Assembly (NCBI GenBank): GCA_001603025.1
Contig: LVAP01000020.1
Location: 1-56,477, forward strand
Reading direction: 5' to 3'
Source of the DNA: Clostridiales bacterium Firm_10
Lineage (GTDB): Bacteria; Bacillota; Clostridia; Christensenellales; Aristaeellaceae
DNA length: 56,477 bases
Shown here: piece after piece, positions 15,444 through 24,110 of the stretch
Layout: each line of letters starts with the position of its first letter
Numbering within the stretch: position 1 is the first letter of the stretch
Notes under the pieces: model-generated
The model's database searches: none
Seen by the model: the letters and a program-made list of their open reading frames with translations, nothing else
Told to the model about the DNA's origin: nothing
Made by a program: the position numbers and the translations under genes

Positions 15444-15615
15444 TACGCGAAGTCGGACGTGTGGACATTCCATCCTGCGTGAAATGAACATAGGAATCGT
15501 TGAAGAAAACAGCTTTCTGCGCAAATGGTATGAAGAGAACGGAGCCGTTCATTGCGGAACCAGAAGGTATAATTTCTTTCCGTTCACCTGCGGCTATCTG
15601 AAACGGGAGCTGTAA
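15440..15615 (+). pseudogene. GNAT acetyltransferase remnant with an internal deletion
   Basis: The first 15 codons from ATG 15440 read MIREVGRVDIPSCVK, a normal GNAT N-terminus, then stop at 15485. Starting at 15484 in another frame, 43 codons give the normal C-terminus of the same family (NIGIVEENSFLRKWYEENGA, then HCGTRRYNFFPFTCGY to the TAA at 15613-15615). The middle, including the acetyl-CoA-binding loop, is missing: about 110 codons by comparison with the usual length near 165-170. The deletion also shifts the frame, so no functional enzyme can be made. It overlaps the PNPOx-like gene by four bases and shares its lower G+C. Confidence 0.8.
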
Positions 15616-15687
15616 CGCTCTTTCCCCCAAAATGGCTGGCCGAACATGGCTGATTTCAAAATGTGAAAAGACGGAGGATCAATATCA

Positions 15688-17019
<1,332 letters not shown>

Positions 17020-17091
17020 TCGGGCTAACGGGACACGGAAGCGCGGACGTGACCGCGCGCAATGGGCTCCCATCCGGAAGGAGGATGAACG

Positions 17092-17724
17092 ATGAAGTTT
17101 TTACTATGGATCGCGATTGCCGTCGGCGCGTATTTCCTGGGCAATTTTTCCACGGGCGTGATCGTGGGCAAGGCGTTCGGCAACATCGACATCCGCAAGA
17201 CCGGCAGCGGCAACGCGGGCACCACGAACATCATGCGCACGCTGGGCTGGCTGCCTTCCGTGCTGACGCTGGTGGGCGACGCGCTCAAGGCGTTCATCGC
17301 CGTGAAGCTGGGCAGGCTGATCAGCGGCGACGTGGGCGGCTACATCGCGGGCATCGCGGTGCTGCTGGGCCATAACTGGCCGGTGCTGCTGGATTTCAGG
17401 GGCGGCAAGGGCATGGCCAGCTCGCTGGGCATCATCTTTGCCTGCGAGCCCTGGCTGGCGCTGGTGCTGCTGGTGATGCAGGTGGTGATCGTGGCCATCA
17501 CGCGCTACATGTCCGTGGCGTCCATCTGCACGGCTGTGGCGTATCCCGTTATCGTGGCGGTCTGCCATGCTGCGAACACGGGCTACATCGTCTTTGCGGT
17601 CATCATGTGCGCGCTGGCGCTGTTCTGCCACCGCGCCAACATCCAGCGGCTGATGAAGCACCAGGAAAACCGGCTGGATTTCAGCAAAATCAGCAAGATC
17701 AGCAGCAAGCTGCGCAAAAAGTAA
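17092..17724 (+). CDS. plsY: Acyl-phosphate glycerol-3-phosphate acyltransferase PlsY
   Basis: Transfers an acyl group from acyl phosphate to glycerol 3-phosphate at the cytoplasmic membrane, the first committed step in phospholipid synthesis. The 210 residues include about five membrane helices and the three conserved PlsY motifs: GSGNAGTTNIMRTLG near residues 38-52, GHNWPVLLDFRGGKGMA near 92-108, and the third region near 170-185. GGAAGGAGG lies upstream of the ATG. The gene usually next in Clostridia, gpsA, is not here; instead a sialidase-like gene begins 15 bases downstream. Confidence 0.96.
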   Translation: MKFLLWIAIAVGAYFLGNFSTGVIVGKAFGNIDIRKTGSGNAGTTNIMRTLGWLPSVLTLVGDALKAFIAVKLGRLISGDVGGYIAGIAVLLGHNWPVLLDFRGGKGMASSLGIIFACEPWLALVLLVMQVVIVAITRYMSVASICTAVAYPVIVAVCHAANTGYIVFAVIMCALALFCHRANIQRLMKHQENRLDFSKISKISSKLRKK

Positions 17725-17739
17725 AGGGAGGCGCGGTCT

Positions 17740-19128
17740 ATGAAAGGCGTTTCCAGCTGGAGCTACGCGCCCTATAAGCCTTTTTTCTTCGACGGGGGCG
17801 GCATTTACGTGTGCCGCCTCGCGCCGGATGAGACCTCGATGCACTGCGAATGGCTCGCCGGGCCCGGCCCGGCGTATGAGCTGTGGCTGCGGCCCGAGGG
17901 GCAGGGCGAATTCGCCTGCGCCGCGCGGACGACCGTGCCGGAGGCTGACATAACAGGTCTGGAGCCGGAGCGCGACTACGAGTTTTTCGTCTGCTGCGGT
18001 GAAAAAAAGAGCCGCGTGCGCCTGTTCCGCACCGGCCGGCCGGTGGGCACGGTGGTCAACTACCTGCACCCCCGCGACGACGCCTACGCCTTCTCCGGGC
18101 ACTACCTGTGCTCCCCCTCGCTTTTGAAGCACCCAGACGGCTATCTACTCTCCTCCATGGATCTGTTCGCAGGCGGCGCGCCGCAGAATCTCACGCTCGT
18201 CTTCCGATCGGACGACGACGGGAAGACCTGGCATTACCTCACCGACCTCTTTCCCTGCTTCTGGGGCAAGATGTTCCTCCACCGGGGCGCTGTGTACATG
18301 CTGGCCTGCTCCACGGAATACGGCGACCTGCTGATCGGGCGCAGCGAGGACGGCGGACGCACCTTCGGCATGCCCACAGTGCTGCTGCGCGGCTCCTGCA
18401 AATGTGCGGTGGCCGGCGTTCACAAGAACCCGCAGCCGCTGGTCGAGCACAACGGCCGGCTGTACGGTTCGCTGGAATGGGGCTCGTGGGGCGAGCACTA
18501 CCACGCGGCGATGGTCATGTCGGCCGACGCGGACGCCGACCTGCTCGATGCGCGCAGCTGGCATTTCACTCAGCCCGTGAAGTATGATCCCGCCTGGCCG
18601 GGCGTGGGGGAGGGTCCCAGCACCGGCAACATCGAGGGCTCGCTGGTCGTGGCGCCGGACGGACGGCTGCTCAACATCATGCGCTACGACATGACGAAGT
18701 GCCGGCCCAGTTTCGGCCGCGTGCTGGCCTACCGCGTGAACACGGACGATCCGGACGCGCCCCTCGAATACGACCACGCCATCGCCCTGCCGGGCAATCA
18801 CTCCAAGTTTACCATCCGCCGCGATGAAAAGACGGGACTGTACTTCGCGATCATCTCCCGCATCCTGAACGAGGCGTGCATCGGGAACCGGAACCTGCTG
18901 TCGCTGATGGTTTCGCCGGACCTGGAGGCGTGGACGCTGGCGTGCGACCTCATAGACCGGCGGGACGAGGACCCGAAGACCACGGGTTTCCAGTATGTCG
19001 ACTGGATGATCGAGGGAGACGACCTGATCTACCTGTGCCGTACAGCCATCAACCAGCCGCACAATTTCCACGACGCCAACTACCAGACCTTCCACCGGCT
19101 GAAGGGCTTCCGCAGCCTGCTCCGGTGA
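17740..19128 (+). CDS. Sialidase-like six-bladed beta-propeller protein with BNR repeats
   Basis: A 462-residue protein without a signal peptide. The first 100 residues look like a fibronectin-III-type sandwich (EWLAGPGPAYELWLRPEG to YEFFVCCGE). The rest is a BNR/sialidase propeller: two Asp boxes, RSDDDGKTWHY and RSEDGGRTFG, and the EGSLVVAPDGRLLNIMRYD stretch are visible. The arginine triad of true sialidases cannot be assigned with confidence, and lack of export makes an intracellular role, or action on imported glycans, more likely. AAGGGAGG precedes the ATG; with 15 bases from plsY it is probably in the same transcript. Could also be an uncharacterised glycoside hydrolase or lyase of propeller type. 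Confidence 0.7.
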   Translation: MKGVSSWSYAPYKPFFFDGGGIYVCRLAPDETSMHCEWLAGPGPAYELWLRPEGQGEFACAARTTVPEADITGLEPERDYEFFVCCGEKKSRVRLFRTGRPVGTVVNYLHPRDDAYAFSGHYLCSPSLLKHPDGYLLSSMDLFAGGAPQNLTLVFRSDDDGKTWHYLTDLFPCFWGKMFLHRGAVYMLACSTEYGDLLIGRSEDGGRTFGMPTVLLRGSCKCAVAGVHKNPQPLVEHNGRLYGSLEWGSWGEHYHAAMVMSADADADLLDARSWHFTQPVKYDPAWPGVGEGPSTGNIEGSLVVAPDGRLLNIMRYDMTKCRPSFGRVLAYRVNTDDPDAPLEYDHAIALPGNHSKFTIRRDEKTGLYFAIISRILNEACIGNRNLLSLMVSPDLEAWTLACDLIDRRDEDPKTTGFQYVDWMIEGDDLIYLCRTAINQPHNFHDANYQTFHRLKGFRSLLR

Positions 19129-19204
19129 TGGCGGGCCATCCGCCAAAAAGAAGCGGGGTCGGCCGGCTTCTTCATGCGCTTCGGCGCTTCGCGGCAAGGA
19201 TAAA

Positions 19205-19247
19205 GCATAAAGAACCGCCCGTGGGACGCGCGCGTCCCATGGGCGGT
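19205..19247 (-). terminator. Terminator of the minus-strand methyltransferase operon
   Basis: Fourteen-base arms 19214-19227 and 19234-19247 (one G/A mismatch) with a six-base GC loop, followed on the minus strand by a T-rich tail (TTCTTTATGC). It lies 17 bases beyond the stop of the UroD-type gene and may also stop plus-strand transcription from the plsY operon. Confidence 0.75.
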
Positions 19248-19264
19248 GGTGTTGTTATGGGGGT

Positions 19265-20323
19265 TCAGTATTTCCCGGCCTTCTTCACCGCCTCGATGAT
19301 GGCGGCCATGTTTTCGAGGGGCACGGAATTCGGAATGGAGTGATCCGAGGAGAAGATGTAGCCGCCGTTTTCCTTGAGGATGGGCACGACGCGCTCGATT
19401 TCGCCGACGATGGCGTCGCGGTGATCCCACAGCACCGCGTTCACGCCGCCGTGCAGCACCAGCCTGTCGCCGTATTTCCGCTTCAGCGCCACCGGATCCA
19501 TGCCGGCCTTGACCTCAAGCGGGTTCAGGCAGTCTATTCCGATGTCCATGAGGTCGTCCACCCGGGTCATCACGTCGCCGCAGGAATGCAGGTGAGCGTA
19601 TATGCCCTTGCTGTGGGCCCAGTCCACGGCGCGCTTGTGCACGGGCTTGAGCAGCTCGCGGTACATCTCGTTGGAGAAAAACGTGGTGCCCTTGTAGCCC
19701 ATGTCGTCCGGCCAGTAGATGGCGTCGAAGCGGTAGCCCGCGTCCAGCACCCGCTCGAACAGCGAAATGCAGCGGTCGAGGTAGGTGTTGAACATGTCCA
19801 CCACCCATTCGGGCTCCTCGTACATGGCCACCAGCACGGTTTCCGTGCCGGCCATCCAGGAATGCGTCACGTCGAAGCCGAACCAGAAGCCGGCTTCCAG
19901 CCAGCGGCCTTCGGCGATCCAGCGGTCGTAATTGTCCTTCAGGGTTTTCCAGGGGATGCGGTCGTCATCCAGCGTCATGCGGGCCTTGGCTTCCGCCCAG
20001 GCCTCGGGCGTGGTCACTTTGTAATCCAGGAATTCCGGCGTGGAATCCAGCGTTTTGAAATTTTTCAGCGTCACGCCCCACTTGGTGGTGACGATCTGGT
20101 AGCGGTCCGTGTCCTCCAGCACCTTCTCCTCGTAGCGGGGCGTTATGTCCACGCCGATGGTCTCCACCTTGTCCACGCCGAAGTAGTCCCGCCAGTCGAC
20201 GCCTTCCGGCATACCTTCCGCGCGCCAGCGGCGCAGCGTGCCGGCCCAGGGGGAATCGATGATGGGAACGCGGTCCGCGTCCCTGTGTTCATACATGCGC
20301 TGAAAGCGCTCTCGGCTTGTCAT
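19265..20323 (-). CDS. Uroporphyrinogen decarboxylase (UroD) family corrinoid methyltransferase
   Basis: A 352-residue TIM-barrel protein of the UroD/MtaA/CmuA family, which moves methyl groups to or from corrinoid proteins. The zinc-binding HxCG motif is present as HLHSCGDV near residue 240, and the C-terminal segment is IFSSDHSIPNSVPLENM, in which the position often holding a third Cys has Ser. No haem-synthesis genes are nearby; the neighbours are a corrinoid protein, its reactivator and a homocysteine methyltransferase, so a methyltransferase role is far more likely than porphyrin decarboxylation. GGAGGAATGAGCC precedes the ATG and overlaps the stop of the RACo gene (three-base gap). Last gene of its operon. 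Confidence 0.85.
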   Translation of the reverse strand: MTSRERFQRMYEHRDADRVPIIDSPWAGTLRRWRAEGMPEGVDWRDYFGVDKVETIGVDITPRYEEKVLEDTDRYQIVTTKWGVTLKNFKTLDSTPEFLDYKVTTPEAWAEAKARMTLDDDRIPWKTLKDNYDRWIAEGRWLEAGFWFGFDVTHSWMAGTETVLVAMYEEPEWVVDMFNTYLDRCISLFERVLDAGYRFDAIYWPDDMGYKGTTFFSNEMYRELLKPVHKRAVDWAHSKGIYAHLHSCGDVMTRVDDLMDIGIDCLNPLEVKAGMDPVALKRKYGDRLVLHGGVNAVLWDHRDAIVGEIERVVPILKENGGYIFSSDHSIPNSVPLENMAAIIEAVKKAGKY

Positions 20324-20326
20324 GGC

Positions 20327-21802
20327 TCATTCCTCCGGGAAGAACATCTGATCCATGTAGTGTTCGTTGAATTTCGGGTTGCCGCCCAGGTCGACGTGCC
20401 GCGCCAGCGCCGCGATGCCGCGCGTCCGCTCCTGTTCGGGCATATCCAGCAGCAGGCGGGCCGCGCCGGCGAGCGCGGCGTTGCCCAGCACCTTCGCGCG
20501 CCCGGCCAGGGAGGCGGGAAACAGTCCGATCGCCGCCGCGCTGCCCACGTCCAGGTGGCTGCCAAAGCCGCCGGCGATGTACAGCGTGCGCACGTCGTCT
20601 TCGCTCACACCGGCCGATTCCAGCAGCGTTTCGATGCCCGCCGCGATGGCGGCCTTGGCCAGCTGCACCGCGCGGATGTCCTTCGGCAGCAGCGCTACGC
20701 CGTTTGAGAGCGGCAGGTCGTCGTCATCCATCGCGCCGGTCTCGTCCACCAGCCCCAGCTTCAGGGCGGCGGACACGGCGTCGATCAGTCCCGAGCCGCA
20801 AATGCCCACCGCCGGCGCGTCGCCGATGGTGTGAACCCTGATCGCGCCGTCTTCCACCCACACGCGGTCGATCGCGCCGCGCACGCTGCCGCAGCCGCAG
20901 GAAATGCCCGCGCCTTCGAAGGCCGGCCCCGCGGCGGTGGAAGTGACATGCAGCACGCCGTCCTTCCACAGCGCCAGCTCGCCGTTGGTGCCCGCGTCGC
21001 ACAGCAGCGAAACCTCGCCCGATTCGCATTGGCCCGCGGCCAGCACCGCGCAGGTGATATCCGCCCCCACGAAGGCGTGCATGCACCGCGGCAGGTAAAC
21101 GGTCTTTCCGCCCAGCGGCAGCGTCTCATCGAACAGGCAGTCCGCGCTGAAGGGCGCGTGGGAGAGCGCTTCCGGGCTGCGGCCGGTGAGCAGGTAGAGC
21201 ATGGTGGTGTTGCCGGTAACGACCAGGCTCGCCACATCCTCCGGGGCCGCGCCGGCCCGGGCGCAGGCTTCCTGAAGCAGCGCCCGCACGGCGCCGGTCA
21301 CCTGACCCCGCATTTCTTCCAGGCGGCCGCCCAGCGCCGCCCCGATGCGGCCCATGACGTCCGCCGCCACCGCGGTCTGCGGATTGAGCATGCCCGCTTC
21401 GCCGAGCGCGGCGCCGGTGCGCAGGTCGTAGAGCGCCAGCGCCAGGGTGGTCGTGCCGATATCCACCGCCGCGCCGAGGTCGCCCGGCATCGGCGCGACC
21501 GGTTTCACGGCCCGCGCGCCGCCCGCGATCTGTTCCATGGCCCGCGCCTCGGGCAGCGTGACTTCCGCGTCGCCCAGCAGCATCGCCTGGCAGGAGAGCC
21601 GCGTGCCGGCCTTCCGCTCCTCAGCGGTAGGCGGCGATACGGCGCCCTTCAGCTGAACGGCGCATTTGCCGCACACGCCGCGCCCGCCGCAGGGGTGGGG
21701 TATAACAAAACCGCTTTCTGCGAGAACGTCGGAAAGCGGGCGGGGGGGATTGAAGGTATGGGCGAACCGTTCGCCGCTGCGCAGGATTGTCAGCTCAGCC
21801 AT
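20327..21802 (-). CDS. Corrinoid activation protein RACo-like (2Fe-2S domain plus ASKHA ATPase domain)
   Basis: Reactivates corrinoid proteins whose cobalt has slipped to Co(II), reducing it to Co(I) with ATP hydrolysis. The start is ATG 21802, preceded by GGGAGG; this overlaps the DUF2284 stop by eight bases. The 491 residues begin with a plant-type ferredoxin domain carrying a [2Fe-2S] pattern, Cys38-x5-Cys44-x2-Cys47-x23-Cys71 (HPCGGRGVCGKC). A linker follows, then the DUF4445/ASKHA domain from about 95: AAVDIGTTTLALALYD, VVTGNTTMLYLLTGR, DAGTNGELALW, CGSGLIDAVSAAL and IAGGFGSHLDV. This architecture is that of RACo and RamA-like activators in acetogens and methylotrophs. Confidence 0.93.
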   Translation of the reverse strand: MAELTILRSGERFAHTFNPPRPLSDVLAESGFVIPHPCGGRGVCGKCAVQLKGAVSPPTAEERKAGTRLSCQAMLLGDAEVTLPEARAMEQIAGGARAVKPVAPMPGDLGAAVDIGTTTLALALYDLRTGAALGEAGMLNPQTAVAADVMGRIGAALGGRLEEMRGQVTGAVRALLQEACARAGAAPEDVASLVVTGNTTMLYLLTGRSPEALSHAPFSADCLFDETLPLGGKTVYLPRCMHAFVGADITCAVLAAGQCESGEVSLLCDAGTNGELALWKDGVLHVTSTAAGPAFEGAGISCGCGSVRGAIDRVWVEDGAIRVHTIGDAPAVGICGSGLIDAVSAALKLGLVDETGAMDDDDLPLSNGVALLPKDIRAVQLAKAAIAAGIETLLESAGVSEDDVRTLYIAGGFGSHLDVGSAAAIGLFPASLAGRAKVLGNAALAGAARLLLDMPEQERTRGIAALARHVDLGGNPKFNEHYMDQMFFPEE

Positions 21803-22352
21803 TGTCGGCCTCCCGAAACAGCACCATGCCAAAATAGGTAACGGTATTCGCGCCGTTGATGTATTTCAACGGCGTTTTTCTGGATGTGTTGTATACGTCC
21901 ATGCCGCATCCCTCCAGCGAAGCCAGAGCCCGGTCGGGATGTCGGCACGGTTCGTTTGTGATCTTGCCGCAGGTTTCGCACAGGCCGCAGCCGCCGGCGG
22001 AAAGATGCCAGGCGTCTCCGCCCAGCACGGGCCCCAGCGCGTCGATCAGGCGCTGGCCCACGCGGACGAAGTCCTTTTTTGCCGCGGCCATACCCTCGAT
22101 GTCGAAGCTGTCTTCCAGGGGACTGATGAGCTGATAAAGGAGCCCCCGGCTGTAACTGCGGATGCGCGCCATCAGCTCATCGACAGGGCCTACGTCAGGC
22201 GGGCAGGTGTAGCAGCGTCCGTATTCGCCGCAGCTGTTGGCCTCACACATGGCGCGGAACTGCGCGCTCAGCACGATGCTCTCCTGCCCGATGACGACGG
22301 CCTTGGTCGCTCCGCAATCCAGCGCGATCTGAACGAGCTGTTCATCGCTCAT
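21795..22352 (-). CDS. DUF2284 cysteine-rich predicted metal-binding protein
   Basis: A 185-residue soluble protein of the DUF2284 family. It has two cysteine clusters: CEANSCGEYGRCYTCPP near residues 36-52 and CGLCETCGKITNEPC near 122-136 with a following GCGMDVY, suggesting one or two iron-sulfur clusters. The function is unknown; family members occur beside corrinoid methyltransferase genes, so an electron-transfer part in corrinoid reduction is a fair guess. It follows the corrinoid-protein gene by 18 bases with a GGGAGGATATCC ribosome binding site and overlaps the RACo gene by eight bases. Confidence 0.85.
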   Translation of the reverse strand: MSDEQLVQIALDCGATKAVVIGQESIVLSAQFRAMCEANSCGEYGRCYTCPPDVGPVDELMARIRSYSRGLLYQLISPLEDSFDIEGMAAAKKDFVRVGQRLIDALGPVLGGDAWHLSAGGCGLCETCGKITNEPCRHPDRALASLEGCGMDVYNTSRKTPLKYINGANTVTYFGMVLFREADNG

Positions 22353-22370
22353 GCGGATATCCTCCCGCTG

Positions 22371-23012
22371 TCAGGCGCTCATTTCCGAGCAGAACTCCAT
22401 GGCCTTGTCCGCCGCGGAGGCTGCGTCGGGCGTATAGGCGTCCGCGCCGATCTGGCGGCAGTAGTCTTCCGTCACAGGGGCGCCGCCGATCATGATCTTC
22501 ACCTGGTCGCGGATGCCGGCCGCCTCGGCCGCCTTCACCACGTCCGCCATGACGCCCATGGTGGTGGTGAGCAGCGCGGAGCAGGCGATGATCTGGCAGT
22601 TCTGGTCCTTCGCGGTGTTCACAAAGGTCTCGGGCGACACGTCGGTGCCCAGGTCGATGACCTCAAGGCCTTTGCCCTCCAGCATCATTTTGACGAGGTT
22701 CTTGCCGATGTCGTGCAGGTCGCCCTGAACGGTGCCGATGCACACCTTGCCGCTGGCCTTTACGCCCTCAGCCACCAGCAGGGGCTTGAGCAGCTGGGAA
22801 CCCTTGTTCATGGCGCGGGCAGCCACAAGGACTTCGGGCACGAACACTTCGTTGTTCTTGAATTTCTCGCCGATGACGTTCATGCCGTCGACCAGGCCCT
22901 CCTCCAGGATGGTCTGGGCGGGAATGCCCTCGTCGATGGCCTGCTGAACCAGGGCCGCCACGTCCTTGGCCTTGCCAGCCTGCAGTTTAAGGGAAATCTC
23001 CTCAAGAATCAT
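22371..23012 (-). CDS. Corrinoid (B12-binding) methyl carrier protein, MtbC/MttC/MetH-B12 type
   Basis: A 213-residue two-domain carrier. The N-terminal helical cap (1-85) is followed by the Rossmann-like B12 domain with the signature GDLHDIGKN; His100 is the lower cobalt ligand. Further marks are IGTVQGD before it, and the SALLTTTMGVM and MIGGAPV loops that surround the nucleotide tail. It carries a methyl group between partner methyltransferases. AGGAGGTATCCGAC is the ribosome binding site. First gene of the minus-strand operon, transcribed from 23112-23140. The size and domain set match MtbC/MttC and the isolated B12 part of methionine synthase. Confidence 0.95.
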   Translation of the reverse strand: MILEEISLKLQAGKAKDVAALVQQAIDEGIPAQTILEEGLVDGMNVIGEKFKNNEVFVPEVLVAARAMNKGSQLLKPLLVAEGVKASGKVCIGTVQGDLHDIGKNLVKMMLEGKGLEVIDLGTDVSPETFVNTAKDQNCQIIACSALLTTTMGVMADVVKAAEAAGIRDQVKIMIGGAPVTEDYCRQIGADAYTPDAASAADKAMEFCSEMSA

Positions 23013-23111
23013 GTCGGATACCTCCTGTTTTCGTAGTGCGATGCTACCGGAACGCAGCGGTTTGCCGCCGCGCTTTCACCCAAACGAAGGGGCGGAAAAA
23101 TACCTGTCCTG

Positions 23112-23140
23112 ATTGTACACTTTTCCGGCCTGTAAGTCAA
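23112..23140 (-). promoter_or_regulatory. Promoter of the corrinoid protein-DUF2284-RACo-UroD operon
   Basis: On the minus strand TTGACT (23140-23135), 17 bases and TACAAT (23117-23112). The leader before the corrinoid gene is about 95 bases. Confidence 0.75.
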
Positions 23141-23181
23141 TCGTTTTCATTGAGGATGAGCATGTTTTTCACAATTGACTT
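23134..23181. repeat. Inverted repeat linking the two divergent promoters
   Basis: AAGTCAAT (23134-23141) and its exact complement ATTGACTT (23174-23181), 32 bases apart. Each arm contains the -35 box of one of the divergent promoters plus the same flanking bases, so the pair may be an operator for a shared regulator, or simply two matching -35 regions. Confidence 0.5.
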
Positions 23182-23203
23182 GACATTATGGACATGTTAT
23201 ACT
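23175..23203 (+). promoter_or_regulatory. Promoter of the homocysteine methyltransferase-UroD operon
   Basis: TTGACT (23175-23180), 17 bases and TATACT (23198-23203), 37 bases before the GTG start. A mirror of the promoter for the opposite operon. Confidence 0.78.
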
Positions 23204-23240
23204 GACGGTGCGCAGATTCTGTAAGGGAGGGAAGGACATC

Positions 23241-24080
23241 GTGTGGAGAGATGATATCGTTCTTCTGGATGGCGCCGTGGGAACCAGCCTGTGGGAAAAG
23301 GCTGCCGACCGGGTGGCTGTCTGGCGCTACAACATCGAAAATCCCGCCATCGTGAAGGAACTGGCGGCCGAGTATCTTGATGCCGGTTCCCGCATCATTC
23401 TGGCGAATACCTTCGGCGCCAACCGCTATGCCGTGGGCAAGACGGATTACTCCGTTCAGGAAATCGTTTCCACGGGCGTGCGCCTGGCCCGCGAGACGAT
23501 CGGCGACCGGGCGAAGGTGGCGCTGGCCGTGGGGCCGCTGCCGCTGCTGATGGAGCCCTACGGCGACCTGACAGAAGAGGACGCCTACGCGGCGTTCGAC
23601 GAACAGATCTCCGCCGGCGCGGCCGAAAAGCCGGACGTCATCGTGCTGCAGACATTCATGGACGCGGACATGATGCACATCGCCGCCGAGGCGGCCGCCA
23701 AACACAACCTGCCCATCTTCTCCATGCTGACCTTCACCGAGGTCGGCAAGACCATCATGGGCCATTCGGTGGAGCGCTTCGTGGACACCATGAAGGACAT
23801 CCCCCTCGCCGGCATCGGCATCAACTGCTCGCTGGGGCCGGACAAGGCCGTGCCCGTCATTGCCTCGTTCCGCAAGTATACCGACCTGCCGCTCGTGTTC
23901 AAGCCCAACGCCGGCAAGCCCATCCTGCAGGATGGCGAAGAGAAAGTGCAGTACGACGTGGACACGTTCGTGGAGGACATCCTGCCCGCGCTGGATTTCG
24001 ACGTGAAATACATCGGCGGCTGCTGCGGGAGCAACGCCTCGTATGTCCGCGCCCTGAGGAAGCGGATTTTCGGCGAATAA
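23241..24080 (+). CDS. Homocysteine S-methyltransferase family protein
   Basis: Zinc-dependent transfer of a methyl group to homocysteine, giving methionine. I choose GTG 23241, with GGGAGGGAAGGA upstream; the frame also runs back 11 codons without a site. The 279 residues form the Hcy-methyltransferase barrel: LLDGAVGTSLWE at the start, ANTFGANRY, the zinc cysteine of GIGINCSLGP and the pair in YIGGCCGSN at the C-terminus. This matches the N-terminal module of MetH, but the folate, B12 and activation modules are absent from the polypeptide; a separate B12 protein is coded by the divergent operon. It may therefore take methyl groups from that carrier. S-methylmethionine is an alternative donor. 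Confidence 0.9.
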   Translation: MWRDDIVLLDGAVGTSLWEKAADRVAVWRYNIENPAIVKELAAEYLDAGSRIILANTFGANRYAVGKTDYSVQEIVSTGVRLARETIGDRAKVALAVGPLPLLMEPYGDLTEEDAYAAFDEQISAGAAEKPDVIVLQTFMDADMMHIAAEAAAKHNLPIFSMLTFTEVGKTIMGHSVERFVDTMKDIPLAGIGINCSLGPDKAVPVIASFRKYTDLPLVFKPNAGKPILQDGEEKVQYDVDTFVEDILPALDFDVKYIGGCCGSNASYVRALRKRIFGE

Positions 24081-24110
24081 GCCCTGCGGGATAAAAGGGA
24101 GGCGGAAGGA

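Noticed and set aside
20300-20314. cre-like TGAAAGCGCT sequence
   Set aside because: It lies inside the coding start of the UroD-type gene, mismatches at both ends, and encodes conserved residues.
19265-20323. Uroporphyrinogen decarboxylase of haem synthesis
   Set aside because: No haem gene is nearby, and the neighbours are a corrinoid protein and its reactivator; the HxCG motif fits a methyltransferase.
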